From Terriglobia bacterium (GTDB taxonomy: Bacteria; Acidobacteriota; Terriglobia; Bryobacterales; Bryobacteraceae): DNA of 64,000 bases. Position 1 is the stretch's first letter, and the number at the start of each line of letters is the position of its first letter. Positions 7,140 through 15,339 of this stretch are shown here, in pieces. Both the position numbers and the translations under genes were made by a program. The notes below the pieces were generated by a model. It was not told where the DNA came from. It saw nothing but the letters and a program-made list of their open reading frames with translations, and made no database searches. The DNA lies in assembly GCA_020073305.1 (NCBI GenBank), contig JAIQFK010000014.1, positions 109,726 through 173,725 on the forward strand, in the 5' to 3' direction.

Positions 7140-9866
7140 ATGGACTCGAACAACGGATCCCCGCGACGCGCTTTTCTCCGCCAGGCAGCGCTGGCAGCGG
7201 GCGCCGCGCCTCTGGCTAAACCCGCGCAAACTTCCGGCGGCGAGCAATCCGGAACGCCGGCGCCGGCTGCCAAAACCTCGAGCTTTACCTATCCGCGCGT
7301 GTTCGAAGGCCGCCAGCTCTCCCAGATCGCGTTCCCGTTGGGTGGCGTGGCCGCGGGCAGCCTGAGCCTTGGCGGGCGAGGCCAGCTTCGCGATTGGGAA
7401 ATTTTCAGCCGTCCCAACAAAGGCTGGTCTCCGTCCTATGCCTTTCCGTCGATCTGGGCGCAGTCGGGAAGTTCGAAGCCCGTGGCGCGCGTTCTCGAAG
7501 GGCGCATCCTGCCTCCCTTCGGCGGCGCAAGCGGGCTTGGGTCGGATAACGTGCCCGGCCTCAGCCGCCTCGCCAGGGCAAAATTCACGGGTGAGTTTCC
7601 GCTGGCGCGCATCGATTTCGAGGACAGCAAGCTTCCGGTGAAAGTTACTCTCGACGCTTTCTCGCCCTTCATTCCCCATGACGCCGAAGAATCAGGCCTT
7701 CCCGTAGCCGTGCTGCGATACCACGTTATGAATCCCGGACGCTCGCAGGCGAGAGTTTCGGTTGCATTCTCCATCGAAAATCCCATCACGGTCAGCGCGG
7801 ACGGTGGCGACGTGGCAAAGCTTCACACCGATTCTCGTCAGAATGAGTTCCGCTCCGCGAACGGTCTTGCCGGTCTCGTCATGAGCAACCCTGGCGTCCC
7901 CGCGGACGATCCGATGCACGGCACCTTCGCTCTTTGCGCCGCGCAGGTCGGCGATGGGCATCTCACCTACTGGCGCGGCTGGCCGCAAAGCCGCTGGTGG
8001 AACGCGCCCATGCTGTTCTGGGACGACTTCTCCGATGATGGCCTTCTCGGCGATGAACCCGATCCGCGCAGCGCCGTCGGCGCCCTCTGCCTCGAGCGCG
8101 TCATCGCACCAGACCATTCGGCCAGCTACACCTTTCTACTCGCCTGGCATTTCCCGAATCGTACGCCGCAATGGTGCGGGTGGGACGCTCCCAAGGGCGA
8201 CGAGAAGACCGTGATCGGCAATCACTACGCAGCACGATTCGCGGATGCCTGGGCCGCCGCAGATTACGCCGCCACCAATCTGGAACGGCTCGAAGCTCGC
8301 ACCCGGCTTTTCGCCACTGCTCTGCGCGAAAGCACGCTGCCTGCGGCCATCAAAGACGCCGCCAGCGCGAATCTCTCCACTCTCGCCACCACCACCTGTT
8401 TTCGCACCGCCGACGGCGAATTCCACGGATTCGAAGGCGTGGACGACAAACGTGGCTGCTGCTTCGGCAATTGCCTGCACGTCTGGAACTACGAGACGGC
8501 GACGGCGCATCTATTCCCATCGCTCGCGCGATCGCTGCGAAAAGCCGCATTCGGCTTCTCGATGGACGACGCGGGCGCGATGCACTTCCGCCAACTGCTT
8601 CCCGACGGCAAGGCACGGTCCGGCTACGCCGCCGCCGACGGGCAGATGGGGCAGATCCTGCACACGTATCTGGATTGGACGCTCTCCGGCGATAACGCCT
8701 GGCTGCGCGAAATTTGGCCTCGCGTAAAGAAGGCTCTGGAATTCGCCTGGGTGCCCGGCGGCTGGGATGGCAACCGCGACGGCGTGCTTGAAGGCGTGCA
8801 GCACAACACCTACGACGTCGAGTTCTTCGGTCCCAACCCCATGTGCGGGATTTACTATTTAGGCGCGCTGCGGGCCGGCGAAGAAATGGCGCGAGCGCTC
8901 GGCGACGATTCCTCAGCCAGCGAGTATCGCGGGCTTTTCCAAAACGGCAGCCGCTGGATCGATGCCAACCTGTTCAACGGCCAGTTCTACATTCAGGTGG
9001 TACGCGGCTTCACTAAGGACCAGATCGCGCCCGCGCTGCGCAGTGGAATGGGCGCCGATAACACTGAGAAGCCCGAATACCAGGTCGGTGAGGGCTGCTT
9101 CATCGATCAGTTGATCGGGCAGTATCTCGCCGACATGGCCGGCCTCGGGCCGCTGGTAGCGCCGGGCAACATTCGCAAAGCGCTCGAATCCATTTACCGG
9201 TACAACTACAAGCGATCTCTGGCCGACCACGACAGCGTGCAGAGAACCTACGCGCTGAATGACGAGGCCGGAATCGTGGTCTGCGATTACGGCGGCGCCA
9301 AGCGCCCGCACATTCCGTTTCCTTATTACGCCGAGTCCTGGACGGGCCTCGAGTACTCGACCGCGACTCTTATGTTTTACGCCGGGATGATTCGTGAAGG
9401 CATTGAGTGCATTCAGAACACGCGTGCGCGCTACGATGGCGAGCGGCGCAATCCATGGGATGAAGCCGAGTGTGGCCATCACTACGCTCGCGCCATGTCG
9501 TCGTGGTCGGGAATGGTCGCCCTCAGCGGCTTCCGCTATCACGGGCCGGACGCCGCCGTCATCGCCGTTCCTCGCGTGGCGCACGACCGGTTCCAATGCT
9601 TCTGGTCAACGGCAACAGGCTGGGGGACGTTCTCGCTCGATCAAAAAAAAGGCGAGGCCACGCGACTCACGGTACGCGTGCTGTCGGGGAAGCTGCCCTG
9701 CCGCTCCTGCGAGATCAAAGCCGGCAGCGGTGCAGCATCGGCAAGCTTGAACGGAAAGGCTGTGGCGCACGAGATCGAGCGCCGCAACCAGCGCGTCGTC
9801 TTCCGGTTCCATGAACCGCTCACCGTCGAGGAAAAAGGCGAACTTCAACTCAAGGTGCGCGCATGA
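7140..9866 (+). CDS. GH116 glycoside hydrolase (glucosylceramidase/beta-glucosidase type), Tat-exported
   Basis: 908 residues. The N-terminus GSPRRAFLRQAALAAGAAP is a Tat signal. An N-terminal beta domain (about 45-330) starts with ISQIAFPLGGVAAGSLSLGG-like sequence typical of GBA2 proteins, and the C-terminal (alpha/alpha)6 domain (about 390-810) carries GVQHNTYDVEFFGPNPM (near 555, region of the family's nucleophile Glu) and RRNPWDEAECGHHYARAM (near 770-787). Characterised GH116 enzymes cleave beta-glucosides, beta-xylosides or glucosylceramide. The frame is open much further upstream but that extension runs antisense to the FUSC gene and lacks family similarity, so the ATG at 7140, in front of the Tat motif, is the start. 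Its stop overlaps the CobW gene by four bases. Confidence 0.9.
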   Translation: MDSNNGSPRRAFLRQAALAAGAAPLAKPAQTSGGEQSGTPAPAAKTSSFTYPRVFEGRQLSQIAFPLGGVAAGSLSLGGRGQLRDWEIFSRPNKGWSPSYAFPSIWAQSGSSKPVARVLEGRILPPFGGASGLGSDNVPGLSRLARAKFTGEFPLARIDFEDSKLPVKVTLDAFSPFIPHDAEESGLPVAVLRYHVMNPGRSQARVSVAFSIENPITVSADGGDVAKLHTDSRQNEFRSANGLAGLVMSNPGVPADDPMHGTFALCAAQVGDGHLTYWRGWPQSRWWNAPMLFWDDFSDDGLLGDEPDPRSAVGALCLERVIAPDHSASYTFLLAWHFPNRTPQWCGWDAPKGDEKTVIGNHYAARFADAWAAADYAATNLERLEARTRLFATALRESTLPAAIKDAASANLSTLATTTCFRTADGEFHGFEGVDDKRGCCFGNCLHVWNYETATAHLFPSLARSLRKAAFGFSMDDAGAMHFRQLLPDGKARSGYAAADGQMGQILHTYLDWTLSGDNAWLREIWPRVKKALEFAWVPGGWDGNRDGVLEGVQHNTYDVEFFGPNPMCGIYYLGALRAGEEMARALGDDSSASEYRGLFQNGSRWIDANLFNGQFYIQVVRGFTKDQIAPALRSGMGADNTEKPEYQVGEGCFIDQLIGQYLADMAGLGPLVAPGNIRKALESIYRYNYKRSLADHDSVQRTYALNDEAGIVVCDYGGAKRPHIPFPYYAESWTGLEYSTATLMFYAGMIREGIECIQNTRARYDGERRNPWDEAECGHHYARAMSSWSGMVALSGFRYHGPDAAVIAVPRVAHDRFQCFWSTATGWGTFSLDQKKGEATRLTVRVLSGKLPCRSCEIKAGSGAASASLNGKAVAHEIERRNQRVVFRFHEPLTVEEKGELQLKVRA

Positions 9867-10927
9867 GCGCCCGCCCCACTCTCGCGTTCGTCGGCGGCTT
9901 CCTCGGAGCCGGCAAGACCACCTTGATCCTCGCCGGCGCGCGCGAGTTGGAGCGCCGCGGTTTTCGAATCGCCGTCATCCTGAATGACCAGGGCGACTCG
10001 CTCGTGGACACCAAACTCGCGCGATCGCAAGGCCTGGCTGCCGGCGAAGTGACGGGCGGCTGTTTCTGCTGCCGCTTTTCGGCGTTGATGGAAGTGCTGG
10101 ACTCGCTCCAGGCTCACCGTCCGGACGTGATTCTCGCCGAGCCGGTGGGCAGTTGCACGGATATCTCTGCCACCACGCTGCAGCCCATTCGCAGCGCGTG
10201 CCCGGCTTACCGGCTCGCGCCTTTCACCGTCCTGGTGGATCCCGCCCGCGCGCGGCAACTGCTCCAGCCCGGTGCGGATCCCGACCTGGCGTTCCTGTTT
10301 CGCAAACAACTCGAAGAAGCGGACCTCGTTTGTTTCACCAAGTCCGACCTGTACCCGGAAGCACCCAATTTGCCCACTGCCAACGGGCGGCAGGTCAGCG
10401 CCAAAACCGGCCAGGGCGTTGCCGCTTGGCTCGATGAATTGCTTTCCGGAGAACTGGTGGCGGGTGGGCACGTGCTTGAGATCGACTACGAACAGTACGC
10501 ACGCGCCGAAGCTTCGCTCGCCTGGCTGAACCTCGAGGCGGCTCTGGAGCTGGAAATTCCCCGGTCGCCCGCCATGCTCCTCGGCCCGTTCCTTGAACAT
10601 CTCGACCAACGCCTCACCGCGGCCGGGATTCCGATCGTCCACCTGAAGGTGACCGACGATTGTCCGGCGGGCTTTCTGAAAGCCGCTCTGTGCATGAATG
10701 GCCAGGAGCCGACCGTCGAAGGAGCGCTCGATGCCTCGTCCGCGAGCCGGCATGAATTACTCGTGAACCTTCGCGCCGCCGGGCGTCCAGAACTCGTGCG
10801 CAACATCGTTGAATCGGAGTTGCAGCGCCTCGGCGGCAATCTCGCCCACTTGCGCATCGCCTGCTTCCAGCCCGCGGCCCCACGGCCGGAGCACCGGTTC
10901 GCGCGCGTCGTGGAAGCGTCGGCTTAA
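9863..10927 (+). CDS. CobW/P47K-like G3E GTPase (metallochaperone family)
   Basis: 354 residues. Walker A is GGFLGAGKTTL (residues 10-20), followed by GFRIAVILNDQGD, the conserved GGCFCCRFSAL metal-binding motif (CxCC, near residue 65), a Walker B-like VILAEPVGSCTD, and CFTKSDLY as the guanine-recognition motif. These GTPases deliver metals such as Zn or Co to enzymes or chelatases. The C-terminal half (from about 200) does not look like a standard CobW_C domain. Start overlaps the GH116 stop as ATGA, so it is translationally coupled to a glycosidase, an odd pairing; whether the two share a job is unknown. Confidence 0.85.
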   Translation: MSARPTLAFVGGFLGAGKTTLILAGARELERRGFRIAVILNDQGDSLVDTKLARSQGLAAGEVTGGCFCCRFSALMEVLDSLQAHRPDVILAEPVGSCTDISATTLQPIRSACPAYRLAPFTVLVDPARARQLLQPGADPDLAFLFRKQLEEADLVCFTKSDLYPEAPNLPTANGRQVSAKTGQGVAAWLDELLSGELVAGGHVLEIDYEQYARAEASLAWLNLEAALELEIPRSPAMLLGPFLEHLDQRLTAAGIPIVHLKVTDDCPAGFLKAALCMNGQEPTVEGALDASSASRHELLVNLRAAGRPELVRNIVESELQRLGGNLAHLRIACFQPAAPRPEHRFARVVEASA

Positions 10928-10932
10928 GTTCC

Positions 10933-11700
10933 TTGCCCGATCAACTCAAGCACGTCCGCCAGATCGCTCAGCGTCTCGGCGCTCATCCAGCCGTCATCGC
11001 CGTGGCGCTGGCCGGATCTCGCGCCGCCGGTTCAAGTGCTCCCGGTTCCGACTTCGACCTCTACGTCTACGCGACTGCGGAAGTGCCCGTCGAGTTCCGC
11101 AGGGCACTGGCCGCCTCTGGCGCCGAGATCGACAACCGCTTCTGGGAGGCCGGCGACGAGTGGATTGACGCAGACACCGGAGCGCATCTCGACGTCATGT
11201 TTCGCTCCCCTTCCTGGATCGAGGATCAGCTCGACCGGGTGCTCGTCCGCCACGAAGCGTCCGTCGGCTACTCGACCTGCTTCTGGTACAACGTGCTGCA
11301 CTCGGATGCCCTCTACGATCCGCAAAATTGGTACCGGCATTTGCGGGAGCGGGCGCGAGTTCCCTATCCGGAACAATTGCAGCGCGCGATCGTAGCCAAG
11401 AACTGGCCCATATTGCGAAAAAACCAATCGTCATACCGGAGGCAGATCGAACTGGCCCTCGAACGTGCCGATGCGGTCAGCGTACAACACCGCACGACAG
11501 CCGTACTGGCAAGTTACTTCGACATTTGGTTTGCACTGGCCCGCCAGCCGCATCCAGGCGAAAAACGCTTGTTGCAGCATCTGCCCCAGCCCGAAGCCGC
11601 GCTGGCACGCGCCGTCATCGACGCGCCGCCGGATCAATTGCTCGAACGTCTCGACGCGCTTCTGGATTCCTTAGATTCGAAGCTCACCGGATTCTTGTAG
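10933..11700 (+). CDS. Nucleotidyltransferase-fold protein (DUF4037-like)
   Basis: 255 residues. The N-terminal domain has the pol-beta-type nucleotidyltransferase motif ALAGSRAAGSSAPGSDFDLYVY (GS...DxD, the two Asp residues bind metal) and a later DVMF strand that supplies the third acidic residue. The C-terminal half is helical (RRQIELALERADAVSVQHR), like aminoglycoside adenylyltransferases and DUF4037 proteins. The substrate is not evident. The start is TTG at 10933, five bases after the CobW stop, so it is probably the third gene of the GH116 operon. Confidence 0.75.
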   Translation: MPDQLKHVRQIAQRLGAHPAVIAVALAGSRAAGSSAPGSDFDLYVYATAEVPVEFRRALAASGAEIDNRFWEAGDEWIDADTGAHLDVMFRSPSWIEDQLDRVLVRHEASVGYSTCFWYNVLHSDALYDPQNWYRHLRERARVPYPEQLQRAIVAKNWPILRKNQSSYRRQIELALERADAVSVQHRTTAVLASYFDIWFALARQPHPGEKRLLQHLPQPEAALARAVIDAPPDQLLERLDALLDSLDSKLTGFL

Positions 11701-11828
11701 CGCTGGCCCACGCCCGATTTTGGCGGGGACCTGCGGCCTTTTGCCCGTGTGATCCAGACAGCCTCGTTACATCCATCAAAAAAGCTTCGTAGCCGGTCTG
11801 AAATCTCATACAGGAACTGCTTGCCCTC

Positions 11829-12045
11829 CACCTCTCCCAGATGAAAACCATCAACTCGCGGTTGCGTTTGGTGTCTGCCCAATCCACCAGCACCCCGCCA
11901 ACGGGATGCGGGCCGCGCGCCTTCGGCAGCACGATGGGGTGGTCGTCGCGGCGGTATTGGATGTAGAACGCGAGAACGAGGCCAGCACGCCGGCCACTCC
12001 CACGCCGCATAACACCGCGGCCAGCCGCAACATCTTTCGGATCAT
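11829..12045 (-). pseudogene. 5' remnant of a platelet-activating-factor acetylhydrolase-like esterase
   Basis: On the reverse strand an ATG at 12045 opens a signal peptide (MIRKMLRLAAVLCGVGVAG). Homology-like sequence continues in another frame: AFYIQYRRDDHPIVLPKARG, PHPVGGVLVDWADTKRNREL, MVFIWERW, which resembles the start of exported PAF-AH/dienelactone-hydrolase esterases (…LPxPTGPxxVGRxxFxWVD…RELMVxxWYP). The catalytic domain is gone; sequence further on toward 11700 is not recognisable. So a frameshifted, 3'-truncated relic. The match is from memory of the family, not an alignment. Confidence 0.55.
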
Positions 12046-12143
12046 AAGTACTTCGTACCATAAAGCCATGTGCGAACGAATCCAGTTGACAACGCATGCG
12101 TTTTTGCGAAAACCTGATAGGCTCAACCCTTGAGAAAACGCCG

Positions 12144-13277
12144 ATGATCCTTCGCTTCCTATGCACCGCCTTGCTGGGCCTCATGTTTCTCGCCGTGTTC
12201 CGCGCGCAAGGCGCTGCCGGCCTGAAGAAGGCGGCCTTTGGCAAAACCAGAGACGGCCAGCCGGCCGACCTCTACACTCTCACCAATGCATCCGGCATGG
12301 AGGTCGCCATCACCAATTACGGCGGAACCGTGGTCTCCATCAAAGTCCCGGACCGCAGTGGCAAATTCGCCGATGTTGTTCTCGGCTTCGACAACTTCGA
12401 AGGCTATCTGAACAACACGCCGTTTTTCGGCGTGCTCGTCGGCCGTTACGGAAATCGTATCGCCAAGGCCCGCTTCACGCTCGACGGCCATGAGTATCAC
12501 CTGGCCGCGAACGACAACGGAAACAGCCTCCACGGCGGTCTGAAAGGTTTCGATAAGCACGCGTGGAAGGCCCGGGACGCGTCCACCAAGAAAATTCCCG
12601 CCGTCGAACTAACCTATTTGAGCAAGGACGGCGAAGAAGGCTATCCGGGAAATCTATCGGCAACGGTTACCTATTCGCTCACTCCGAAAAACGAGCTTCG
12701 GATCGACTACGCCGCCACCACCGACAAAACCACCGTCCTCAATCTCACCAACCATTCCTATTTCAATCTCGCCGGCCAGGGTGAGGGGGATGCGCTGTCG
12801 CACGTGGTCATGATCCATGCCGAGAGTTTCACTCCCGTCGATGCAACCCTGATCCCCACCGGTGAATTGCAAAGCGTCGCCGGAACGCCGCTCGATTTCC
12901 GCAAGCCAACCGCCATCGGCGCTCGCATCGACGCCGCCGACCCGCAGATCAAGTTCGGCCGCGGATACGATCACAACTTCGTGCTCAATCGCAAAGACGG
13001 CGGTTTAATCCTGGCGGCGCGCGTCACCGAGCCGTCCTCGGGCCGCGTCCTCGAAGTGCTCACCACCCAGCCCGGCCTCCAGTTCTACACCGGCAATTTT
13101 CTCGACGGCACCATCCACGGCAAGGCCGGCAAAGTCTACCCGCGCCGCTCCGCGTTTTGCATGGAGACCCAGCATTTCCCCGACTCCCCCAACCAGCCGC
13201 AGTTCCCCACCACCGCCCTCAAGCCCGGCGAGCATTTCCAATCCACCACGGTATTCCGGTTCTCGACGGTTAAGTAG
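12144..13277 (+). CDS. galM: Aldose 1-epimerase (galactose mutarotase), secreted
   Basis: 377 residues, with signal peptide MILRFLCTALLGLMFLAVFRA ahead of the mature domain. Family landmarks are SGMEVAITNYGGTVVSIKVP, FFGVLVGRYGNRIA, HGGLKGFDKHAW (with the first catalytic His region), LNLTNHSYFNLAG (conserved His), FGRGYDHNFVL and FCMETQHFPDSPNQP with the catalytic Glu. The enzyme interconverts alpha and beta anomers of aldohexoses; the signal peptide places it in the periplasm, probably acting on sugars released outside the cell, such as by the GH116 enzyme upstream. I chose ATG 12144 over 12096 because it starts the signal peptide. Standing alone on the strand, it may have its own promoter (a TTGACA lies at 12086). 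Confidence 0.92.
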   Translation: MILRFLCTALLGLMFLAVFRAQGAAGLKKAAFGKTRDGQPADLYTLTNASGMEVAITNYGGTVVSIKVPDRSGKFADVVLGFDNFEGYLNNTPFFGVLVGRYGNRIAKARFTLDGHEYHLAANDNGNSLHGGLKGFDKHAWKARDASTKKIPAVELTYLSKDGEEGYPGNLSATVTYSLTPKNELRIDYAATTDKTTVLNLTNHSYFNLAGQGEGDALSHVVMIHAESFTPVDATLIPTGELQSVAGTPLDFRKPTAIGARIDAADPQIKFGRGYDHNFVLNRKDGGLILAARVTEPSSGRVLEVLTTQPGLQFYTGNFLDGTIHGKAGKVYPRRSAFCMETQHFPDSPNQPQFPTTALKPGEHFQSTTVFRFSTVK

Positions 13278-13415
13278 AATTGGGCCAGGACGAATACCAA
13301 TCACTTTGCCCGCTGACTCCAGAACAGGACTCTCTTCGCGCCGGCGTTTCAGTTAGGCGTGGATTCCGGGCAAATGTCCGCTTATAATCGAGGCACTGCT
13401 TCAGAAATACATTCG

Positions 13416-14582
13416 ATGCTTCAGCGTTTTACTTCCGTAATTGTCGCCATTCTGGCCTTTCTTTCGCTGCCGCGGCTCGCTCCAGGCGCAGACCGCGATC
13501 GCGATTTCTCGGGCGTCTGGGTTCTCGACGAACGCCAAAGTGACCTACGTTCGCTACCGGCAGCACCGGGACCCGTCCTCACGGTGACCCAGGAAGGCTC
13601 TACGCTCCGGTGCGCGGAATCGGATGCGAATGGGAAACCTGCCGCATCGCGGACCTATCATTCTGACGGCACCCCGACCCGGTTCCAGGTTGGGGCGGAT
13701 CGAATGAACAGCATGACTAAGTGGGAAGGCTCGGCTCTATTGATTAACACCATCGTGACTGGGCCCCAGAGTTACTCTGTGATGGACCGCTGGAAGGTTT
13801 CGCGCGATCACAACATCCTGACCATCAAGCGGCACATCCAGCGGGGCGCAGCTGAGTCGGAGGCGGTTCTGGTTTACCGGAATCAGCATCCGAGTGAGAT
13901 CGCCGGAGAAAAGCCTTCGAGCAACGCTGAACCCTCTGCGCGTCCCGTGCCGCCCAATCCCTCGGAGCCCTCCGCTCCGCCGGCACAGCCTCCCGCTGAA
14001 ATTGTCGTGCCGGCCGGTACGAAGATTCCGCTGGCTCTGGTCAACAGTCTCAGCACCAAACACTCCGGCCAGGGTGACCGGGTGTATCTGCAGACCTCAT
14101 TTCCGGTTATGATCGGCGGCCGCATCGTCATTCCCCGGGGCAGCTATGTCACCGGTACGGTCACTGAGGTGAAGCGCCCCGGACGGATCAAGGGCAAAGG
14201 CGAACTGTTCCTGCGCTTCGATTCCTTGACTCTCCCGAACGGCGCCACCCGGGATTTTCGCGCCAGGCTGGGGGGCGGCGATGCGGAATCCGGCGAGTTC
14301 GACCGCCAGGAAGGCAAGATCCGAGGCGAGAGCAACAAAGCCGGCGATGCCGGAACCGTCGCTAAGACTACGGGCGCCGGAGCGGGCATCGGAGGCGTCG
14401 CCGGAGGTGCGGCCGGCCACGCCGGTATGGGCGTGGGGGTCGGCGCGGCAGCCGGTGCAGCGGCGGGCCTGGCTGCCGTTCTCTTATCGCGCGGTCCTGA
14501 CTTGGTTTTGCCCAAGGGGTCCACGTTCGAAATGGTGCTGGATCGAGACCTTCGGTACAAGCCAGACGAACTCGGCTTTTGA
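13416..14582 (+). CDS. Exported protein with TrbI/VirB10-like C-terminal domain
   Basis: 388 residues. A signal peptide (VIVAILAFLSLPRLAPGA) precedes a lipocalin-like N-terminal domain (DRDFSGVWVLDERQSDLRS, about 30-160; a pattern common in Acidobacteria), a Pro/Ser-rich linker (about 175-215) and a C-terminal beta domain with VPAGTKIPLALVNSLSTKHS, DRVYLQTSFPV, IPRGSYVTGTVTEVKRPGR and RFDSLTLPNG, which matches the conjugation TrbI/VirB10 beta-barrel domain. A Gly/Ala-rich hydrophobic stretch (about 330-370) could be a membrane or glycine-zipper segment. No conjugation genes are nearby, so it is probably an envelope protein reusing that fold. Start chosen at the signal peptide rather than 13359. 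Confidence 0.75.
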   Translation: MLQRFTSVIVAILAFLSLPRLAPGADRDRDFSGVWVLDERQSDLRSLPAAPGPVLTVTQEGSTLRCAESDANGKPAASRTYHSDGTPTRFQVGADRMNSMTKWEGSALLINTIVTGPQSYSVMDRWKVSRDHNILTIKRHIQRGAAESEAVLVYRNQHPSEIAGEKPSSNAEPSARPVPPNPSEPSAPPAQPPAEIVVPAGTKIPLALVNSLSTKHSGQGDRVYLQTSFPVMIGGRIVIPRGSYVTGTVTEVKRPGRIKGKGELFLRFDSLTLPNGATRDFRARLGGGDAESGEFDRQEGKIRGESNKAGDAGTVAKTTGAGAGIGGVAGGAAGHAGMGVGVGAAAGAAAGLAAVLLSRGPDLVLPKGSTFEMVLDRDLRYKPDELGF

Positions 14583-14650
14583 GCCTGCTTACCTCCAGGC
14601 GTCATCGCGGCGAGTTAAAGTTCTGATACAAAATGATTTACATTCATCTC

Positions 14651-14679
14651 TTGACGATCGCATCTTCCGTACGTACAAT
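14651..14679 (+). promoter_or_regulatory. Sigma-70 promoter of the tetR-exporter operon
   Basis: TTGACG (14651-14656) and TACAAT (14674-14679) are separated by exactly 17 bp. Transcription should start near 14686, only about six bases before the ATG at 14692, so the mRNA is nearly leaderless. A direct repeat TGAATCAAAC (14680-14689) / TGAATGAAAC (14693-14702), 13 bp apart, overlaps the start point and could be the TetR operator, as could the palindrome GTACGTAC over the -10; both are guesses. Confidence 0.6.
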
Positions 14680-14691
14680 TGAATCAAACGT

Positions 14692-15339
14692 ATGAATGAA
14701 ACAAAGGTTCGAATCCTGGATGCGGCTGAGCGGCTTTTCGCCCAGCAAGGCCTAGACGTTTCGATCCGTGCCATCACCGACGAGGCTGGCGTGAACTTGG
14801 CGGCGGTCAACTATCATTTCCAGTCCAAAGAGGCGCTCGTCGACGCCATTATCGCCCGGCGGTTAGAGCCGGTGACCCGGCGCAGGCTCGAAATGCTGGA
14901 TGCGATTGAAGCTCGTTCGGGCAGCGGTCCCCTGCCGCTCGAAGAAATCCTGGAAGCGTTTCTCGCCCCGGTCCTGGAGCCACCCGAGCCGGGCCACGAA
15001 CACCTCAAGTCGTTCATCGGCCGCATATACAGCGTGCCCGACGAATTCATCGAGCGAGTTTTCAGCGTCCATCTGGCTCCGGTGGCTGCCCGCTTCACTG
15101 CCGCACTCGCGCGCGCTGTCCCCGAACTGCCTGAGGCCGAACGTCTCTGGAGGCTCTACTTCACAGCCGGCGCCATGGTCCACGTGATGAATTGGTCTCA
15201 AATGATACCGAAGATTTCGAAAGGCCTGATCGACCCGTCCGACACGAGAGCTCTAATCAAACGGATCATTGATTTCGCTGCCGCGGGCTTTCGTGCCCCG
15301 GTAACGCCAAAACCCGTCAAGGAAGAAACTCATGCTTAG
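14692..15339 (+). CDS. TetR-family repressor of the CecR/CerR type
   Basis: 215 residues. The N-terminal HTH domain is textbook: KVRILDAAERLFAQQGLDVS, ITDEAGVNLAAVNYHFQSKE. The C-terminal domain (VTRRRLEMLDAIEARSG, PLPLEEILEAFLAPVLEP, FIGRIYSVPDEF, LWRLYFTAGAMVHVMNW) is of the DUF1956/CerR-C kind. E. coli CecR (YbiH), which has this domain, represses the ybhGFSR exporter operon and responds to certain antibiotics; the same type of exporter follows here. It overlaps the TolC gene by eight bases. Autoregulation through the operon promoter is likely (inference). Confidence 0.9.
   Translation: MNETKVRILDAAERLFAQQGLDVSIRAITDEAGVNLAAVNYHFQSKEALVDAIIARRLEPVTRRRLEMLDAIEARSGSGPLPLEEILEAFLAPVLEPPEPGHEHLKSFIGRIYSVPDEFIERVFSVHLAPVAARFTAALARAVPELPEAERLWRLYFTAGAMVHVMNWSQMIPKISKGLIDPSDTRALIKRIIDFAAAGFRAPVTPKPVKEETHA

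Noticed and set aside
11684..12244. 186-aa ORF on the minus strand as an intact gene
   Set aside because: Only a middle segment looks like protein; the signal peptide is in another frame and the ends run into non-coding sequence.
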